Shown: one piece after another, positions 1 to 9,497 of the stretch | Layout of the letters: every line of letters begins with the position of its first letter | Position numbering within the stretch: the first letter of the stretch is position 1 | Source: Pararhodobacter zhoushanensis | Lineage (GTDB): Bacteria; Pseudomonadota; Alphaproteobacteria; Rhodobacterales; Rhodobacteraceae | DNA length: 50,447 bases | Reading direction: 5' to 3' | NCBI RefSeq assembly: GCF_003990445.1 | Contig: NZ_REEZ01000018.1 | Span: forward strand, 1 to 50,447 | Made by a program: the position numbers and the translations under genes | The notes under the pieces: generated by a model | The model's database searches: none | Told to the model about the DNA's origin: nothing | The model's input: only the letters and a program-made list of their open reading frames with translations

Positions 1-23
1 GCCAGGATCAAACTCTCAAGTTG
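1..23 (-). rRNA. 16S ribosomal RNA, 5' tip (partial)
   Basis: On the minus strand these bases read as the conserved 5' end of bacterial 16S rRNA (AACTTGAGAGTTTGATCC then TGGC), the site of the universal 27F primer. The gene runs off the left edge, so only the first two dozen bases are present. The exact 5' end is placed by similarity to the known start of 16S rRNA and may be off by a few bases. The rRNA leader, boxA and promoter lie to its right. Confidence 0.93.
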
Positions 24-401
24 AAACGCCGTTACCAGCGTATCCTTGACGAGCGAACCTCTGCACATCACAGGTCAACCGAAGCTGACCCTTCATTTCT
101 TTCCGTTTTGTGCTCAAGTTCCACAAGGAAACAAGAACCGCAAAACAGTGAAGCTGACACTCACATCATCGGCCGAAACCTAGTGAGCTGATATACAGAC
201 GTCCGATCCATCGAACTGGACCAAACCGCCCGCATATCCCTTCAAATAACCAAATTGTCAAAAAGCGTTCCAGACACAACACGAAGACTTCGCCAGTTAC
301 CCAGCGCCTTCGTTCGCCTTACATCCAGATAATCTCTCAGCGTTTCCGCCGCCGTCGCTGCTTCGTCGCGTTTCCGCGTCTTCGCCGCTTCGGTGAGGCG
401 G
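24..401 (-). other. rRNA operon leader (untranslated)
   Basis: Stretch between the predicted rrn promoter and the 16S 5' end. No credible coding frame is present. It holds a boxA-like antitermination site (256-266) and presumably the left strand of the RNase III processing stem, whose partner lies outside the window. Its AT content is higher than in the surrounding coding DNA, as is usual for rrn leaders. Confidence 0.7.
256..266 (-). promoter_or_regulatory. boxA-like antitermination signal of the rrn leader
   Basis: The minus strand reads GCTTTTTGACA followed by ATTTG, close to the boxA consensus TGCTCTTTAACA that binds NusB/NusE in rRNA leaders. Its position between promoter and 16S fits that role. 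Assignment is by motif and position only. Confidence 0.55.
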
Positions 402-430
402 TATCTAGGCCCAGTGGCTCGGACCCGCAA
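402..430 (-). promoter_or_regulatory. Predicted rrn promoter
   Basis: On the minus strand a -35 box TTGCGG (425-430) is separated by exactly 17 bases from a -10 box TAGATA (402-407), followed by CCGCCTC. TTG-type -35 with TAGATA and a C-rich start region resembles rRNA promoters of Rhodobacter relatives. It sits about 380 bases upstream of the 16S 5' end, a normal leader length. Confidence 0.65.
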
Positions 431-934
431 GAGAAAAAGCGACGTCACTGCGATAAAAGTTTCACACAGCCCTTCGCCCGGTGCATCGCCGGTCGGCCTG
501 AAAGCACCCATCGTGGCAGAACACCGCGGAACCACAACATATTGAATTCTCCATGGAAACCGCCGCAGCGCGCTGCGAGGTAAGGTTCGCGGACACTCTG
601 GTGGTGGCGAGTCGGACCGGGCGATTTTCCGACTCGCTGTGCGAAATACTCACCCCTAAGCGGCGTGAGGATCGCAAATAAATGTCGGGAAAGGCTCCTG
701 CCGGGGGCGAGTCGCGCTCGCCGTCGGAGAATCGCGGGAAATGGGCGCGGGCGATTCTGCCAAACCGGGCGCTGAGTCGCGCTCGGCGACTGCCGGGAAG
801 CTCGGCGCGGCTGCGTCCACCCCGCCCGCCAGACCCTCAACGGGTCCACGCCGGGGACCAGGCAGGGCAAGCACGCCGCCATATCCGCCCCCAAGCGAGC
901 AAGAGCACCCGCCGCCCCCTTAACCAGACAAAAC
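431..934. other. Gene-free region upstream of the rrn promoter
   Basis: No frame here has convincing protein features; the long plus-strand frame entering from the right is antisense to asd. The region contains several short inverted repeats built on GCGAGTCG, notably 608-637 (GCGAGTCGG...CCGACTCGC) and related copies near 709-723 and 774-789. They may be regulatory sequence for the rrn operon, but this is not shown. Confidence 0.5.
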
Positions 935-962
935 AAAAAGGGCGCCCTGCGGCGCCCTTTTC
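935..962 (-). terminator. Rho-independent terminator of asd
   Basis: Hairpin GGGCGCC (940-946), loop CTGC, GGCGCCC (951-957). It is flanked by an A-run on the plus strand, which becomes a T-tract after the hairpin on the minus strand (TTTTTG). It lies 25 bases beyond the asd stop codon. A short T-run on the other side could make it partly bidirectional. Confidence 0.85.
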
Positions 963-987
963 CAAAATCGATCCCGTCAGTCGGGCC

Positions 988-2010
988 TCAGCCCTTCTTC
1001 AGGCACCGCTGTCCCAGCACTTCGGCGATCTGCACCGCGTTCAGGGCAGCGCCTTTGCGCAGGTTGTCACTGACGCACCAGATGTTCAGGCCGTTCTCGA
1101 TGGTCGAGTCCTGACGGATGCGGCTGATATAGGTCGCGTATTCGCCGACGCATTCCACGGGGGTGATATACCCGCCCGGCTCGCGCTTATCGACGACCAG
1201 AATCCCCGGCGCTTCGCGCAGGATCTCGGTGGCTTCCTGCCAGTCGAGCGGATCTTCGAATTCGATGTTGATCGATTCCGAATGGCCGACGAAAACCGGC
1301 ACGCGCACGCAGGTCGCGGTCAGCTTGATCTTGGGATCCAGGATCTTCTTGGTCTCGGCGACCATCTTCCACTCTTCCTTGGTCGAGCCATCGTCCAGGA
1401 AGACGTCGATGTGCGGGATCACGTTGAAGGCGATCTGCTTGGGGTAGACCGACGGGGCGACTTCCTGACCCGGCACGAAGATGCCCTTGGTCTGGTTCCA
1501 CAGCTCGTCGATCGCCTCTTTGCCCGTGCCCGACACCGACTGATAGGTCGACACCACCACCCGCTTGATGCGCGCGCGGTCGTGCAGGGGCTTGAGGGCC
1601 ACCACCATCTGCGCGGTCGAGCAGTTGGGGTTGGCGATGATCATCTTCTTTTTATAGCCCAGCACCGCATCGGCGTTCACCTCGGGCACCACCAGCGGCA
1701 CATCGGGGTCATAGCGATAGAGCGACGAGTTATCGATCACCACACAACCGGAGGCCGCAGCGCGGGGCGCGTAGATCTTGGTCGCGTCCGAGCCGATGGC
1801 GAACAGGGCGATGTCCCAGCCAGTGAAATCGAAATTCTCGATATCCTGACATTTCAATGTCTTGTCGCCAAAGCTGCATTCAGTACCAAGGGAGCGACGA
1901 GACGCCAGCGCGGCGATCTCATCGACAGGGAACTCCCTCTCGGAAAGAATATTCAGCATTTCGCGGCCCACGTTCCCCGTGGCGCCGACAACGACGACTC
2001 GATAGCCCAT
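988..2010 (-). CDS. asd: Aspartate-semialdehyde dehydrogenase
   Basis: Catalyses NADPH-dependent reductive dephosphorylation of L-aspartyl-4-phosphate to L-aspartate-4-semialdehyde, the branch point to lysine/diaminopimelate, threonine and methionine (cytoplasm). The 340-residue product starts MGYRVVVVGATGNVG, a Rossmann NADP-binding loop (residues 9-15). The active-site cysteine is Cys130 in ANPNCSTAQ, and SGTGKEA follows near residue 155. Length matches the family. The start at 2010 is chosen over an upstream ATG because GGAGG lies six bases before it and homology begins at MGYRV. It is followed by its own terminator, so it is the last gene of its transcript. Confidence 0.96.
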   Translation of the reverse strand: MGYRVVVVGATGNVGREMLNILSEREFPVDEIAALASRRSLGTECSFGDKTLKCQDIENFDFTGWDIALFAIGSDATKIYAPRAAASGCVVIDNSSLYRYDPDVPLVVPEVNADAVLGYKKKMIIANPNCSTAQMVVALKPLHDRARIKRVVVSTYQSVSGTGKEAIDELWNQTKGIFVPGQEVAPSVYPKQIAFNVIPHIDVFLDDGSTKEEWKMVAETKKILDPKIKLTATCVRVPVFVGHSESINIEFEDPLDWQEATEILREAPGILVVDKREPGGYITPVECVGEYATYISRIRQDSTIENGLNIWCVSDNLRKGAALNAVQIAEVLGQRCLKKG

Positions 2011-2113
2011 CAGGACCTCCATCTCGAAAGAACGCTGCCGAGTAGCGGATTGCCGGTGCAATGGAAAGAGGCACTGGTCTTTTCTGGCGCAGTGGTGCGC
2101 GAAACACGCGCCC

Positions 2114-3139
2114 TCAGGCCAGCAAGCGACGGTAGATCGCGATCAGCGCGTCGGCCTCGTCCTGCAGGCGGAACCCGTTTTCGACATGCGCGCGGGCGGC
2201 AGTGCCCGCGCTCTGCCGCATCTGGGCATCGTCAAGGAAGGGTGCAACCCCCGCCGCCAGCGCCGGGATGTCATCAGGCGGGACCGACGCGCCGGTCTGG
2301 GGCGTGACGATCTCGGGGAACGCGCCCACGGTCGTCGCCACCACCGGCACGCCGCAGGCCATCGCTTCCAACGGGGTCAGGCCGAACCCCTCCCAGCGTT
2401 GCGGCGCGACGTAGAGGTTGAGCACACGGTACCAGTCGGCCATGCGGTCCACACTGACCTCGGGCAAAAAGAGGATGCGGTCGCTCTGTCCCGCCTCGGC
2501 CACCCGCGCCTTGAGCTGGTCGAGGAACCCGTTCTGGCCTTCGGTCGCGCGGCCCATCACCAGCGCGGTCACACCGGGCCGGTCGGGCAGCAGCGCGATC
2601 ATCGCCTCGACGAACGCATCGGTGCCTTTCTGCGCGCGGATGCGGCCGTAGCAGCCGACCAGCACACCATCAGGGAGGCCTAGCGCCTGACGCAGCGCGG
2701 CCCGGTCGTCTGGCGGAGTGAAGCTATCGGTGTCGATGCCGTGCAGGATCACCGTCGCCGGGCGCTCAAGATACGCCGCCGTGCGGGCGGACGTCGCCAC
2801 CACCGCATCCATCTTGCCGATCAGCCAGCGGGTATACCCCGAATGCTTGCGCTGGCTGGCCGAGGTGAAGAGCAGCTTCAACCGGCTCAGCCCCAGCCCG
2901 CGCAGGATCAGGCCCAGCGCCATTTCGGTATTGCGCCGCGCGTGCCAGACGCGGGTGCGGCGCGGCAGGAAGGGGATTTTCCACAGCGGTACATGCGGCA
3001 CATGTGGCGGCAGGCCCGGCCCTGTCGCTACAATACCAAGCGTGCGCGCCTGAACCGGCACCAGCCGCACGATGGTCGAGGTAACACCCGACAGGCGGCG
3101 CTTGAGGTTCGGGGCGATGACGTCGATTTCGGTGCTCAT
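2114..3139 (-). CDS. Family 4 glycosyltransferase
   Basis: Predicted retaining GT-B fold glycosyltransferase of the GT4 (group 1) type that transfers a sugar from a nucleotide-sugar donor to a glycan or lipid acceptor at the inner membrane; the substrate cannot be told. The C-terminal donor domain shows GCYGRIRAQKGTDAFVEA and the E-x7-E region EGFGLTPLEAMACGVPVVAT. Length is 341 residues, normal for GT4. The N-terminus MSTEIDVIAPNLKRRLSGV resembles proteobacterial glycan-assembly transferases. It lies nine bases after the MFS gene on the same strand, so the two are probably co-transcribed. Confidence 0.85.
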   Translation of the reverse strand: MSTEIDVIAPNLKRRLSGVTSTIVRLVPVQARTLGIVATGPGLPPHVPHVPLWKIPFLPRRTRVWHARRNTEMALGLILRGLGLSRLKLLFTSASQRKHSGYTRWLIGKMDAVVATSARTAAYLERPATVILHGIDTDSFTPPDDRAALRQALGLPDGVLVGCYGRIRAQKGTDAFVEAMIALLPDRPGVTALVMGRATEGQNGFLDQLKARVAEAGQSDRILFLPEVSVDRMADWYRVLNLYVAPQRWEGFGLTPLEAMACGVPVVATTVGAFPEIVTPQTGASVPPDDIPALAAGVAPFLDDAQMRQSAGTAARAHVENGFRLQDEADALIAIYRRLLA

Positions 3140-3148
3140 GCCGGGGTT

Positions 3149-4339
3149 TTAACGCCCCGCCTCGCCCCTGTCGCGGGCAAAGAGGTAAAAGCCGATGCCG
3201 ACCAGGTTGGGCAGCAGGAAGAACAGGAACAACAGGCCGTAGGCATGCGCCGGATCGCGCCCGCTTGAGGCCGCCTCGAACACGGGACGCGACGCGAACT
3301 GCATCAGCGCCACGCCCGAGATGGAGAACATGTTCAGCAGCGTCACCCCCCGCCCCAGCAGATGCGGCGGCAGAAAGCTGCGGCCATGCGCCATGACCAC
3401 CGGGAACGATGCGCCCAGAAAACCCACCGCCGCCAGCAGCGCCGCGGCGGCCCAGATGCCGCTCCCCGGCGTCAGCCACAGCGCGGCCAGCGCCAGCGAC
3501 AGGCCGATGTTGCCGACCAGAACGACCCGCTTGTGACTACCCAGCAGCCGGTCGGCGGGACCATAGGCGAAATTGCCCATGATCATCGCCAGCCCCATGA
3601 CCAGCGTCACCGTGCCGATCAGCGCCGCATCCGCGCCATGGACCGAGGTCAGATACGGCCCCGCCCACAACCCGCGAATCCCTGCCGCCGCCGCGTAGTT
3701 GGTCATCGCCAGCGGCAGGATCAACCACAACCCCGGCAGGCGCAGCACATCCAGCACCGAGCCGCCCTCGCCCGGCGCGTGCACCAGCCGCTCGGGGTCG
3801 CGCACAAAGATCACCAGTGCCAGAGCGACGATCAGCGTCACACCTGCCAACGCGATCAGCGTCTCACGCCAGCCATAGGCCGCGACGACTGCCGCCAACG
3901 GCGCTGCCCCGGCCAGATTGCCCAGACTGCCCAGCCCGATGATCGCCGCCGCCAGCGTGCCGAACAGCGCCGGGCGGAAGCTGCGGCCAAAGATATAGTA
4001 AGACGCCATCAGCACCGGCGAACAGCCGACCCCGATCAGAACCATCGCCAGATGGATGCCCCACGGCCCCGTTGCCTGCGAGAACACCAGCGCCCCGGTG
4101 CCACCACCCAGCGCAAGCAACACGCTGGCTGTCCAGCGCGGCCCGATCCGGTCCAGCGCCGCGCCGACCGGGATCTGCATCAGCGCGAAGGCGAGGAACC
4201 ACAGGCCCGACGACAGCGCCAGATCCTCAGGGCCCGCGCCGATCTCGCTGCCCAGAACCGGCGAGAGAACGGCCAGAAAGGCACGGTAGAACTGGCTGAG
4301 CACATAGGCGATGACCAGAAAGAACAGACCGATTTTCAT
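3149..4339 (-). CDS. Major facilitator superfamily transporter
   Basis: Twelve-helix MFS permease of the inner membrane, 396 residues from MKIGLFFLVIAYVLSQFYRA. The first helix begins almost at once, and conserved small/charged loops such as ALDRIGPRW lie between helices 2 and 3. The start at 4339 removes an arginine-rich extension that does not look like part of the first helix. The substrate is unknown; FYRAFLAVLSP in helix 1 is typical of a bacterial MFS group with few characterised members. It sits directly upstream of the GT4 gene, but a shared function is only a guess. Confidence 0.85.
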   Translation of the reverse strand: MKIGLFFLVIAYVLSQFYRAFLAVLSPVLGSEIGAGPEDLALSSGLWFLAFALMQIPVGAALDRIGPRWTASVLLALGGGTGALVFSQATGPWGIHLAMVLIGVGCSPVLMASYYIFGRSFRPALFGTLAAAIIGLGSLGNLAGAAPLAAVVAAYGWRETLIALAGVTLIVALALVIFVRDPERLVHAPGEGGSVLDVLRLPGLWLILPLAMTNYAAAAGIRGLWAGPYLTSVHGADAALIGTVTLVMGLAMIMGNFAYGPADRLLGSHKRVVLVGNIGLSLALAALWLTPGSGIWAAAALLAAVGFLGASFPVVMAHGRSFLPPHLLGRGVTLLNMFSISGVALMQFASRPVFEAASSGRDPAHAYGLLFLFFLLPNLVGIGFYLFARDRGEAGR

Positions 4340-4477
4340 GTCTTGCCGGCTCCCCCCGGAAGCGCCGATGCGCCGCAGTCGGCGCGACCTTGGCGTAACG
4401 GGTGCCAAAGGTCCAGATCACACAGGCTGATTTCACCAACGCCTGCAACACCCTGAACATGGACCGCGACGCTGGCG

Positions 4478-4774
4478 ATGGAGCCCCTTGGCGGCACCGC
4501 GCTACAGCCGGTGCTACCCCGGCCACCTATGGTCCAGCATCCGGTTCAGCCCCGACAGCCGGTCTTTGGGGGAAGCCTGCCGCCGCCCTTCGCCCGCGTT
4601 GTTCTGGCCGGTCCGGGCAACCTGATCCAATGGCGGGGTCGCACCGGTGAGCGTGTCACTTTCGCGGTGACCGGGTCACAGGATGGCAAGGTCTGGGCGG
4701 ATCAACATCCACGGCAATGGCGCGTCTCGGGCGGCGGCGACTGGACTGGCAGATACAGGTTTTCTTTCCCGTAA
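4478..4774 (+). CDS. Possible small hypothetical protein
   Basis: A 98-residue frame beginning MEPLGGTALQPVLPRP, proline-rich at the N-terminus and ending in a Gly/Trp-rich segment (VWADQHPRQWRVSGGGDWTG). Third codon positions are GC-rich but less so than in neighbouring genes, and no clear ribosome-binding site precedes the ATG. It fills the divergent space between the MFS gene and the rppH end. I do not recognise a family; it may be a genuine small protein or chance. Confidence 0.3.
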   Translation: MEPLGGTALQPVLPRPPMVQHPVQPRQPVFGGSLPPPFARVVLAGPGNLIQWRGRTGERVTFAVTGSQDGKVWADQHPRQWRVSGGGDWTGRYRFSFP

Positions 4775-4794
4775 GACCTTCGCCCGCTGGCATG

Positions 4795-4824
4795 AAAAAA
4801 GGGGAGCCGGTTGCCCGCATCCCC
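4795..4824 (-). terminator. Terminator after rppH
   Basis: On the minus strand GGGGA...TCCCC closes an imperfect GC-rich hairpin followed by six T residues (4795-4800 on the plus strand are A). It begins 27 bases beyond the rppH stop codon and probably ends the rsfS-to-rppH gene series. Confidence 0.7.
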
Positions 4825-4850
4825 TCTTTCATACAACGTGATCGCAGGTC

Positions 4851-5351
4851 TCAGGCCAGATGCGCCCGGAACTCTTGCACCACGCGGCTGTAGATCTCGC
4901 GCTTGAAGGGCACGATCGCCGCGATCATCTCGTCCCCGCTGATCCAGCGCCAGGCGCTGAACTCAGGGTGTTCTTGCTCAAGGTTGATCTGATCGTCCCG
5001 GCCCAGATAGCGCAGCAGGAACCATTTCTGCTTTTGCCCGCGAAACCGGCCCTTCCAGATGGTCGGAACCAGCTCATGCGGCAGATCGTAGGTCAGCCAG
5101 CCGTCCGACTCGGCCACCACCTGCACCAGCGCGGGCGGCACGCCGGTCTCTTCTTCCAGCTCACGCAAGGCAGCGGCGCGGGCGTCTTCACCTTCGTCAA
5201 TCCCGCCCTGCGGCATCTGCCAGGCGGGCACCGCGCTATCCAGCCGCTGCGCCGCAAAGATCAACCCCGAAGGGTTGATCAGCATGACACCCACATTGGG
5301 CCGGTACGGCAGCGCCGCAATCTGCTCGGGCGTCATCGTGCGCGCGCTCAC
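4851..5351 (-). CDS. rppH: RNA pyrophosphohydrolase (Nudix)
   Basis: Removes pyrophosphate from the 5' triphosphate end of mRNA, which triggers RNase E-dependent decay. The 166-residue protein carries a complete Nudix box, G49-x5-E55-x7-R63-E64-L65-x-E67-E68-x-G70-V71, and the family pattern [11 protein letters not shown] near the N-terminus followed by WQMPQGG. Translation probably starts at GTG 5351, whose bases overlap the ctpA stop (GTGA); an internal ATG at 5336 is an alternative. It is the last gene of the row and is followed by a terminator. Confidence 0.94.
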   Translation of the reverse strand: MSARTMTPEQIAALPYRPNVGVMLINPSGLIFAAQRLDSAVPAWQMPQGGIDEGEDARAAALRELEEETGVPPALVQVVAESDGWLTYDLPHELVPTIWKGRFRGQKQKWFLLRYLGRDDQINLEQEHPEFSAWRWISGDEMIAAIVPFKREIYSRVVQEFRAHLA

Positions 5352-6688
5352 TGGCCGTTCATCACCGACAGGCCGCGCAGGATGTCCAGCGCATAGGCCA
5401 GCTGGTAATCCTCTTCGCGCAGTTGCGAGACTTCTTCGGCGGCGCGCTCTTCCTCTTCCATCTGCCGACGCTCATCATCGGTGATGGTCTCGTTGTTAAA
5501 GGCACCACGCAGGGTGGATTCGCTGCGTTGCGGACGCGCTGCCTCTTCCGGTGCCGCAACCTCGTCATGACGCGGCGGCTGGTGCACGACGATATCGGGG
5601 GCAACGCCCAGCGCCTGAATCGACCGGCCCGAAGGCGTGTAATACAGTGCCGTGGTCAGACGCACCGCGCCATCACCGCGCAGCGGGATCAGCGACTGGA
5701 CCGAACCCTTGCCGAAGCTGCGCTCACCCACGATCACCGCACGGCGATGATCCTGCAATGCACCGGCAACGATTTCGCTGGCCGAGGCCGAGCCGCCGTT
5801 GACCAGAACCACCATCGGGTGCCCGTCGATCAGATCGCCAGCGGTGGCGTTATAGCGGTCGCCCTGCCCTTCGGAACGGCCCCGGGTCGAGACGATCTCG
5901 CCTTGCTCAAGGAACGCATCCGACACCTGAATGGCTTGCGTCAGCAAGCCGCCGGGGTTGTTGCGCAGATCCAGAACGACACCCTGCAACTGCTCGATAC
6001 CGCCAATTTCGGCGATGCCATCAGCCAGCTGCGAGGCGAGGTTGTCATAGGTCTGCTCATTGAACGTGGTTACGCGCAGCACAACGATGCTGCCCTCGAT
6101 CCGGCTGCGCACGGCGCGCAGGCGGATGGTGTCACGGATGATCGACAGATCGAACGGCTCGGCCACACCCTCGCGCAGGATGGTCACGACGATCTCGGAC
6201 CCGACCGGGCCGCGCATCAGATCCACCGCTTCGGGCAGGGTCAGCCCCATCAGCCCGACGCCGTCCACATGCGTCAGCAGATCGCCCGGCTGGACACCGG
6301 CCTGCGCGGCAGGCGTGTCGTCCATCGGAGTGATAACGCGGACATAGCCGTCCTGCTGGGTGATCTCGATCCCCAGACCGCCAAAGGCACCGCGCGTCTG
6401 CACGCGCATGTCTTCGTAATCATCGGGGGGCAGATAGCTGGAATGCGGATCAAGCGAGTTCAGCATGCCGTTGATCGCCGCCTGAACCAGAGCACCGCTA
6501 TCGGCCTCGGTCACATATTGCGAGCGGATCAGCTCGAACACATTGCCGAACAGGTCGAGCTGATCATAGACCGACTGCTCGGCGTCCTGCTCCTGCGCCA
6601 GAAGCGGGCCGGCCACCTGCGTCGACAGCACCGCGCCGCCCAGAATGCCTGCCGCTGCCGCCACCAGATATTTGTTCATCCATTCCAT
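5348..6688 (-). CDS. ctpA: Carboxyl-terminal processing protease, S41 family
   Basis: Periplasmic serine protease of the Prc/CtpA family that trims C-termini of envelope proteins. With the start at 6688 it has 446 residues: an N-terminal signal anchor (about 6-32), a PDZ domain (about 98-172, beginning FGGLGIEI), and an S41 catalytic core with GGSASASEI (299-306) holding the serine nucleophile and SFGKGSVQ with Lys327 as general base. An in-frame ATG at 6718 adds basic residues and one at 6679 removes three; none has an outstanding Shine-Dalgarno site. It lies just downstream of an EnvC-like gene, a pairing that suggests peptidoglycan hydrolase control. Confidence 0.94.
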   Translation of the reverse strand: MEWMNKYLVAAAAGILGGAVLSTQVAGPLLAQEQDAEQSVYDQLDLFGNVFELIRSQYVTEADSGALVQAAINGMLNSLDPHSSYLPPDDYEDMRVQTRGAFGGLGIEITQQDGYVRVITPMDDTPAAQAGVQPGDLLTHVDGVGLMGLTLPEAVDLMRGPVGSEIVVTILREGVAEPFDLSIIRDTIRLRAVRSRIEGSIVVLRVTTFNEQTYDNLASQLADGIAEIGGIEQLQGVVLDLRNNPGGLLTQAIQVSDAFLEQGEIVSTRGRSEGQGDRYNATAGDLIDGHPMVVLVNGGSASASEIVAGALQDHRRAVIVGERSFGKGSVQSLIPLRGDGAVRLTTALYYTPSGRSIQALGVAPDIVVHQPPRHDEVAAPEEAARPQRSESTLRGAFNNETITDDERRQMEEEERAAEEVSQLREEDYQLAYALDILRGLSVMNGQ

Positions 6689-6732
6689 CCCGTCTGTCGG
6701 TCGAGCGCGTCTGCGCACCCTCTGCGGCCTCT

Positions 6733-7854
6733 CTAGGGCCGCTGTCCACTCAAGTCGAACCAGTCGGCCGGGTCAATGGCTTGCCCGCCCTGTCTGAGTT
6801 CCAGATACAGCGTTTCGCTGCGTCCCGCTACCGGGGCCGCCTGCACAAACTCGTCACCCGCGACCGAGCCACCGGGCATCATCCCCAGCGCATCGCCCTG
6901 CGCAACGACATCGCCGGTGCGCGGATAAACCGCGTCCAGCCCGGCAATAACGATCAGCCAGCCCTCGCCCGGTTCCAGCAACACCACCGTGCCGTAATCC
7001 AGAAGCGGGCCGCGATAGCGCACGGTGCCATACCACGGCGCGGTCACCAGCGCCCCCGTCTCGGTCGCCATCACCAGACCGGGACGGTTGATCCCGGCGG
7101 TATCGGCCTCGCCGAACCGGCGCAGGATCGCACCGATCACCGGCAGTTCCAGCCGCCCACGCGCACTGGCGAACACCGGCAGATCCGACGACGCGCCCGA
7201 CGGACGCTCGGCCAGACTGGTCGCCAGTTCCTGCAAGGTGCGCACTGAATTGAGCAGCGCCAGCATCCGAGTTTCGTCATCACCGACACGGGGCGGCAGA
7301 TCACGGCGGTCGGCAATGGCTTGCGACAGCTCGGCCCGCGCATCCTGCAAACTGGTCAGCCCGTCGGCCAGCGTTTCAACGGCGGTTTCGCGCAGCGACC
7401 GCAACGCCGCCAATTCCCGCGCCAGTGCCCCTATGCGCGCAGCTTCCGCCTGCATACCGGCGGCAACATCGGCAATCATCATGCCAGAGCGCGCCGTGGC
7501 CAGCGGTCCCTGCGGATGGACCAGCATCACCGGCCCCTCAATCCGCTCGACGGCCATCATCGCCCCCAGGATTCGGCTGACCTCGGCCTGCTGCGCGTCG
7601 AGCACGCGGTTGATTGCCGCCTCGCGCAGCGAGGCTTCGCGCAGTCCTTCGCGCAACGCCGACAACCCGGCCTCATGCGCCTGAATCGCCTGCGTCAGCG
7701 CCGCGACCTGATCGGGCGCGCGGCCCGCGTCGGCCAGCGAATCGATGGCATTGAGCAGATCAACCGCCGCCGCCTGCGCGTTCTCCGCCGTATCCGCCCC
7801 GGCCTGAGCGCTACTCAGACAGGCCAGAACCGCCAGAACCCGCGCAATCCGCAT
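6733..7854 (-). CDS. EnvC-like murein hydrolase activator
   Basis: 373 residues: signal peptide (MRIARVLAVLACLSSAQAGA), a long Ala/Leu/Glu-rich coiled coil (about 25-215), then a degenerate LytM/M23 domain (about 240-365). The HxxxD and HxH zinc ligands of active M23 peptidases are not seen (the region reads ETGALVTAPWYGTVRYRG), as in EnvC, which activates amidases instead of cutting murein itself. It should act in the periplasm at the septum. Start at 7854 follows the gpmI stop by three bases, implying translational coupling. Confidence 0.87.
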   Translation of the reverse strand: MRIARVLAVLACLSSAQAGADTAENAQAAAVDLLNAIDSLADAGRAPDQVAALTQAIQAHEAGLSALREGLREASLREAAINRVLDAQQAEVSRILGAMMAVERIEGPVMLVHPQGPLATARSGMMIADVAAGMQAEAARIGALARELAALRSLRETAVETLADGLTSLQDARAELSQAIADRRDLPPRVGDDETRMLALLNSVRTLQELATSLAERPSGASSDLPVFASARGRLELPVIGAILRRFGEADTAGINRPGLVMATETGALVTAPWYGTVRYRGPLLDYGTVVLLEPGEGWLIVIAGLDAVYPRTGDVVAQGDALGMMPGGSVAGDEFVQAAPVAGRSETLYLELRQGGQAIDPADWFDLSGQRP

Positions 7855-7857
7855 CCC

Positions 7858-9381
7858 TCAACCCCGCCGGATCAGGCTGTGACCGGTCATCTCGTCGGGC
7901 TGTGGCAGCCCCATCATCTCCAACAGCGTCGGCGCAACATCGGCCAGACGGCCCTTGTCCAGCGTCACCGCCTCGGGCCAGTTGACCAGCGCCACGGGCA
8001 CCAGATTGGTGGTATGCGCGGTGTGCGGCCCACCGGTGGCGTAATCGATCATCGTTTCGCAATTGCCATGGTCGGCGGTCAGCAGCATCGCCCCGCCGAC
8101 CTTTTCCAGCGCCGCCAGAACGCGGCCCAGATCGCGGTCGACCTCTTCGACTGCCTTGATCCCGGCCTCGACGATGCCAGTGTGCCCGACCATGTCAGGG
8201 TTGGCATAGTTGACCACGATCAGGTCATAGCCTTCCTCGATCGCCGCGACGAAATGATCGGTGACTTCAGGCGCCGACATCTCGGGCTGCAAATCATAGG
8301 TGGCGACCTTGGGGCTGGAGGGCATGAACCGATCCTCGCCCTCTTCCGGCGTTTCGCGGCCGCCGTTCAGGAAGAAGGTGACATGCGGGTATTTCTCGGT
8401 CTCGGCCAGCCGGAACTGGCGCAGACCCTGCTTGGCCACCCACTCGCCCAGCGTGTTGCGGATCACCCGCTTGGGAAAGGCCGTGTGCATGAAGGCGTTG
8501 TGGGCATCGGAATACTCGACCATGCCCAACAGCATCGCCCAGTTGACCCGGTTCTTCACCGCGAACCCGTTGAACGCCGGCGCACCGATCGCGGCCAGAA
8601 TCTCGCGCGCGCGGTCGGCGCGGAAGTTCAGACAGAACAGACCATCGCCGCCCCGCGCGCCCTTGTAGTCGCCGATGACGGTGGGGGTGATGAACTCATC
8701 CGTCTCCCCGGCGGCATAGGCCTCGGCCACCGCCTCAGCGGCACCGGCGCAGGGCTTGCCCTGCCCCTCGACCATCGCGTCATAGGCGCGCTCGACCCTC
8801 TCCCAGCGCGAGTCGCGGTCCATCGCCCAATAGCGCCCGATCACCGTGGCGATCCTGGCGCCCTCGGGGAGGTCCGACAGCAGATCGTCGATGAAGCCCT
8901 GCGCAGACTTGGGCGCAACGTCGCGGCCATCGGTGATCGCATGGATCGCAACCGGAATCCCGGCACCGGCAATTGCCTTCACCGCAGCTTTCAGATGGCT
9001 GATGTGCCCATGCACCCCGCCGTCCGAGACCACGGCCATCATATGCGCGGTGCCGCCGCTGTCCTGCAACCGCGCGATGAACTCGCCCAGCGCGGCATTG
9101 GCGGCGAAGGAGCCATCCTCGACCGCCAGATCGATCTGCCCCAGATCCATCGCCACCACCCGGCCCGCGCCGATATTGGTGTGCCCGACTTCGGAATTGC
9201 CCATCTGACCGGTGGGCAGACCCACATCAGGACCAAAGGTCACCAGAGTGGCGTTTGGGCAGGTCGCCATGACCCTGTCGAAATTGGGGGTATCGGCCAG
9301 AGCGACGGCGTTTCCCTTGGGGTTGGGGTTGATGCCCCAGCCGTCCAGAATGCACAGAACGACAGGTTTGGCGCGGGTCAT
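7858..9381 (-). CDS. gpmI: 2,3-bisphosphoglycerate-independent phosphoglycerate mutase
   Basis: Interconverts 3- and 2-phosphoglycerate in glycolysis/gluconeogenesis, using two Mn2+ ions. The 507-residue length is typical. MTRAKPVVLCILDGWG carries the metal-binding Asp13; GNSEVGHTNIG (62-72) contains the serine nucleophile Ser63; a C-terminal ADHGNCE provides further metal ligands. An in-frame upstream extension to 9573 is rejected because it is Arg/Pro-rich, runs into the palindromic element and lacks homology. It sits between rlmH and the EnvC-like gene on the same strand. Confidence 0.96.
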   Translation of the reverse strand: MTRAKPVVLCILDGWGINPNPKGNAVALADTPNFDRVMATCPNATLVTFGPDVGLPTGQMGNSEVGHTNIGAGRVVAMDLGQIDLAVEDGSFAANAALGEFIARLQDSGGTAHMMAVVSDGGVHGHISHLKAAVKAIAGAGIPVAIHAITDGRDVAPKSAQGFIDDLLSDLPEGARIATVIGRYWAMDRDSRWERVERAYDAMVEGQGKPCAGAAEAVAEAYAAGETDEFITPTVIGDYKGARGGDGLFCLNFRADRAREILAAIGAPAFNGFAVKNRVNWAMLLGMVEYSDAHNAFMHTAFPKRVIRNTLGEWVAKQGLRQFRLAETEKYPHVTFFLNGGRETPEEGEDRFMPSSPKVATYDLQPEMSAPEVTDHFVAAIEEGYDLIVVNYANPDMVGHTGIVEAGIKAVEEVDRDLGRVLAALEKVGGAMLLTADHGNCETMIDYATGGPHTAHTTNLVPVALVNWPEAVTLDKGRLADVAPTLLEMMGLPQPDEMTGHSLIRRG

Positions 9382-9497
9382 AAGCGGTCTCCGTTGCTTG
9401 GCCGACTGTCTAAGCGGGCGGCGGCGCAGGAGCAATGCCCAAGGGACGACGCTACGCGAGATGTCGCGGGGACGTGAGCGTTTCGCCGTCTGGCAGA

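Noticed and set aside
682-2307. 541-codon plus-strand open frame
   Set aside because: Antisense to asd; composition is Arg/His/Asp-rich as expected of the complement of a high-GC gene, and no family is recognisable.
6733-7854. Active M23 zinc endopeptidase
   Set aside because: The C-terminal domain lacks the histidine/aspartate zinc ligands, so an EnvC-type activator is more likely.
7321-9477. 718-codon plus-strand open frame
   Set aside because: Antisense to gpmI and the EnvC-like gene; His/Arg/Gln-rich with no motifs.
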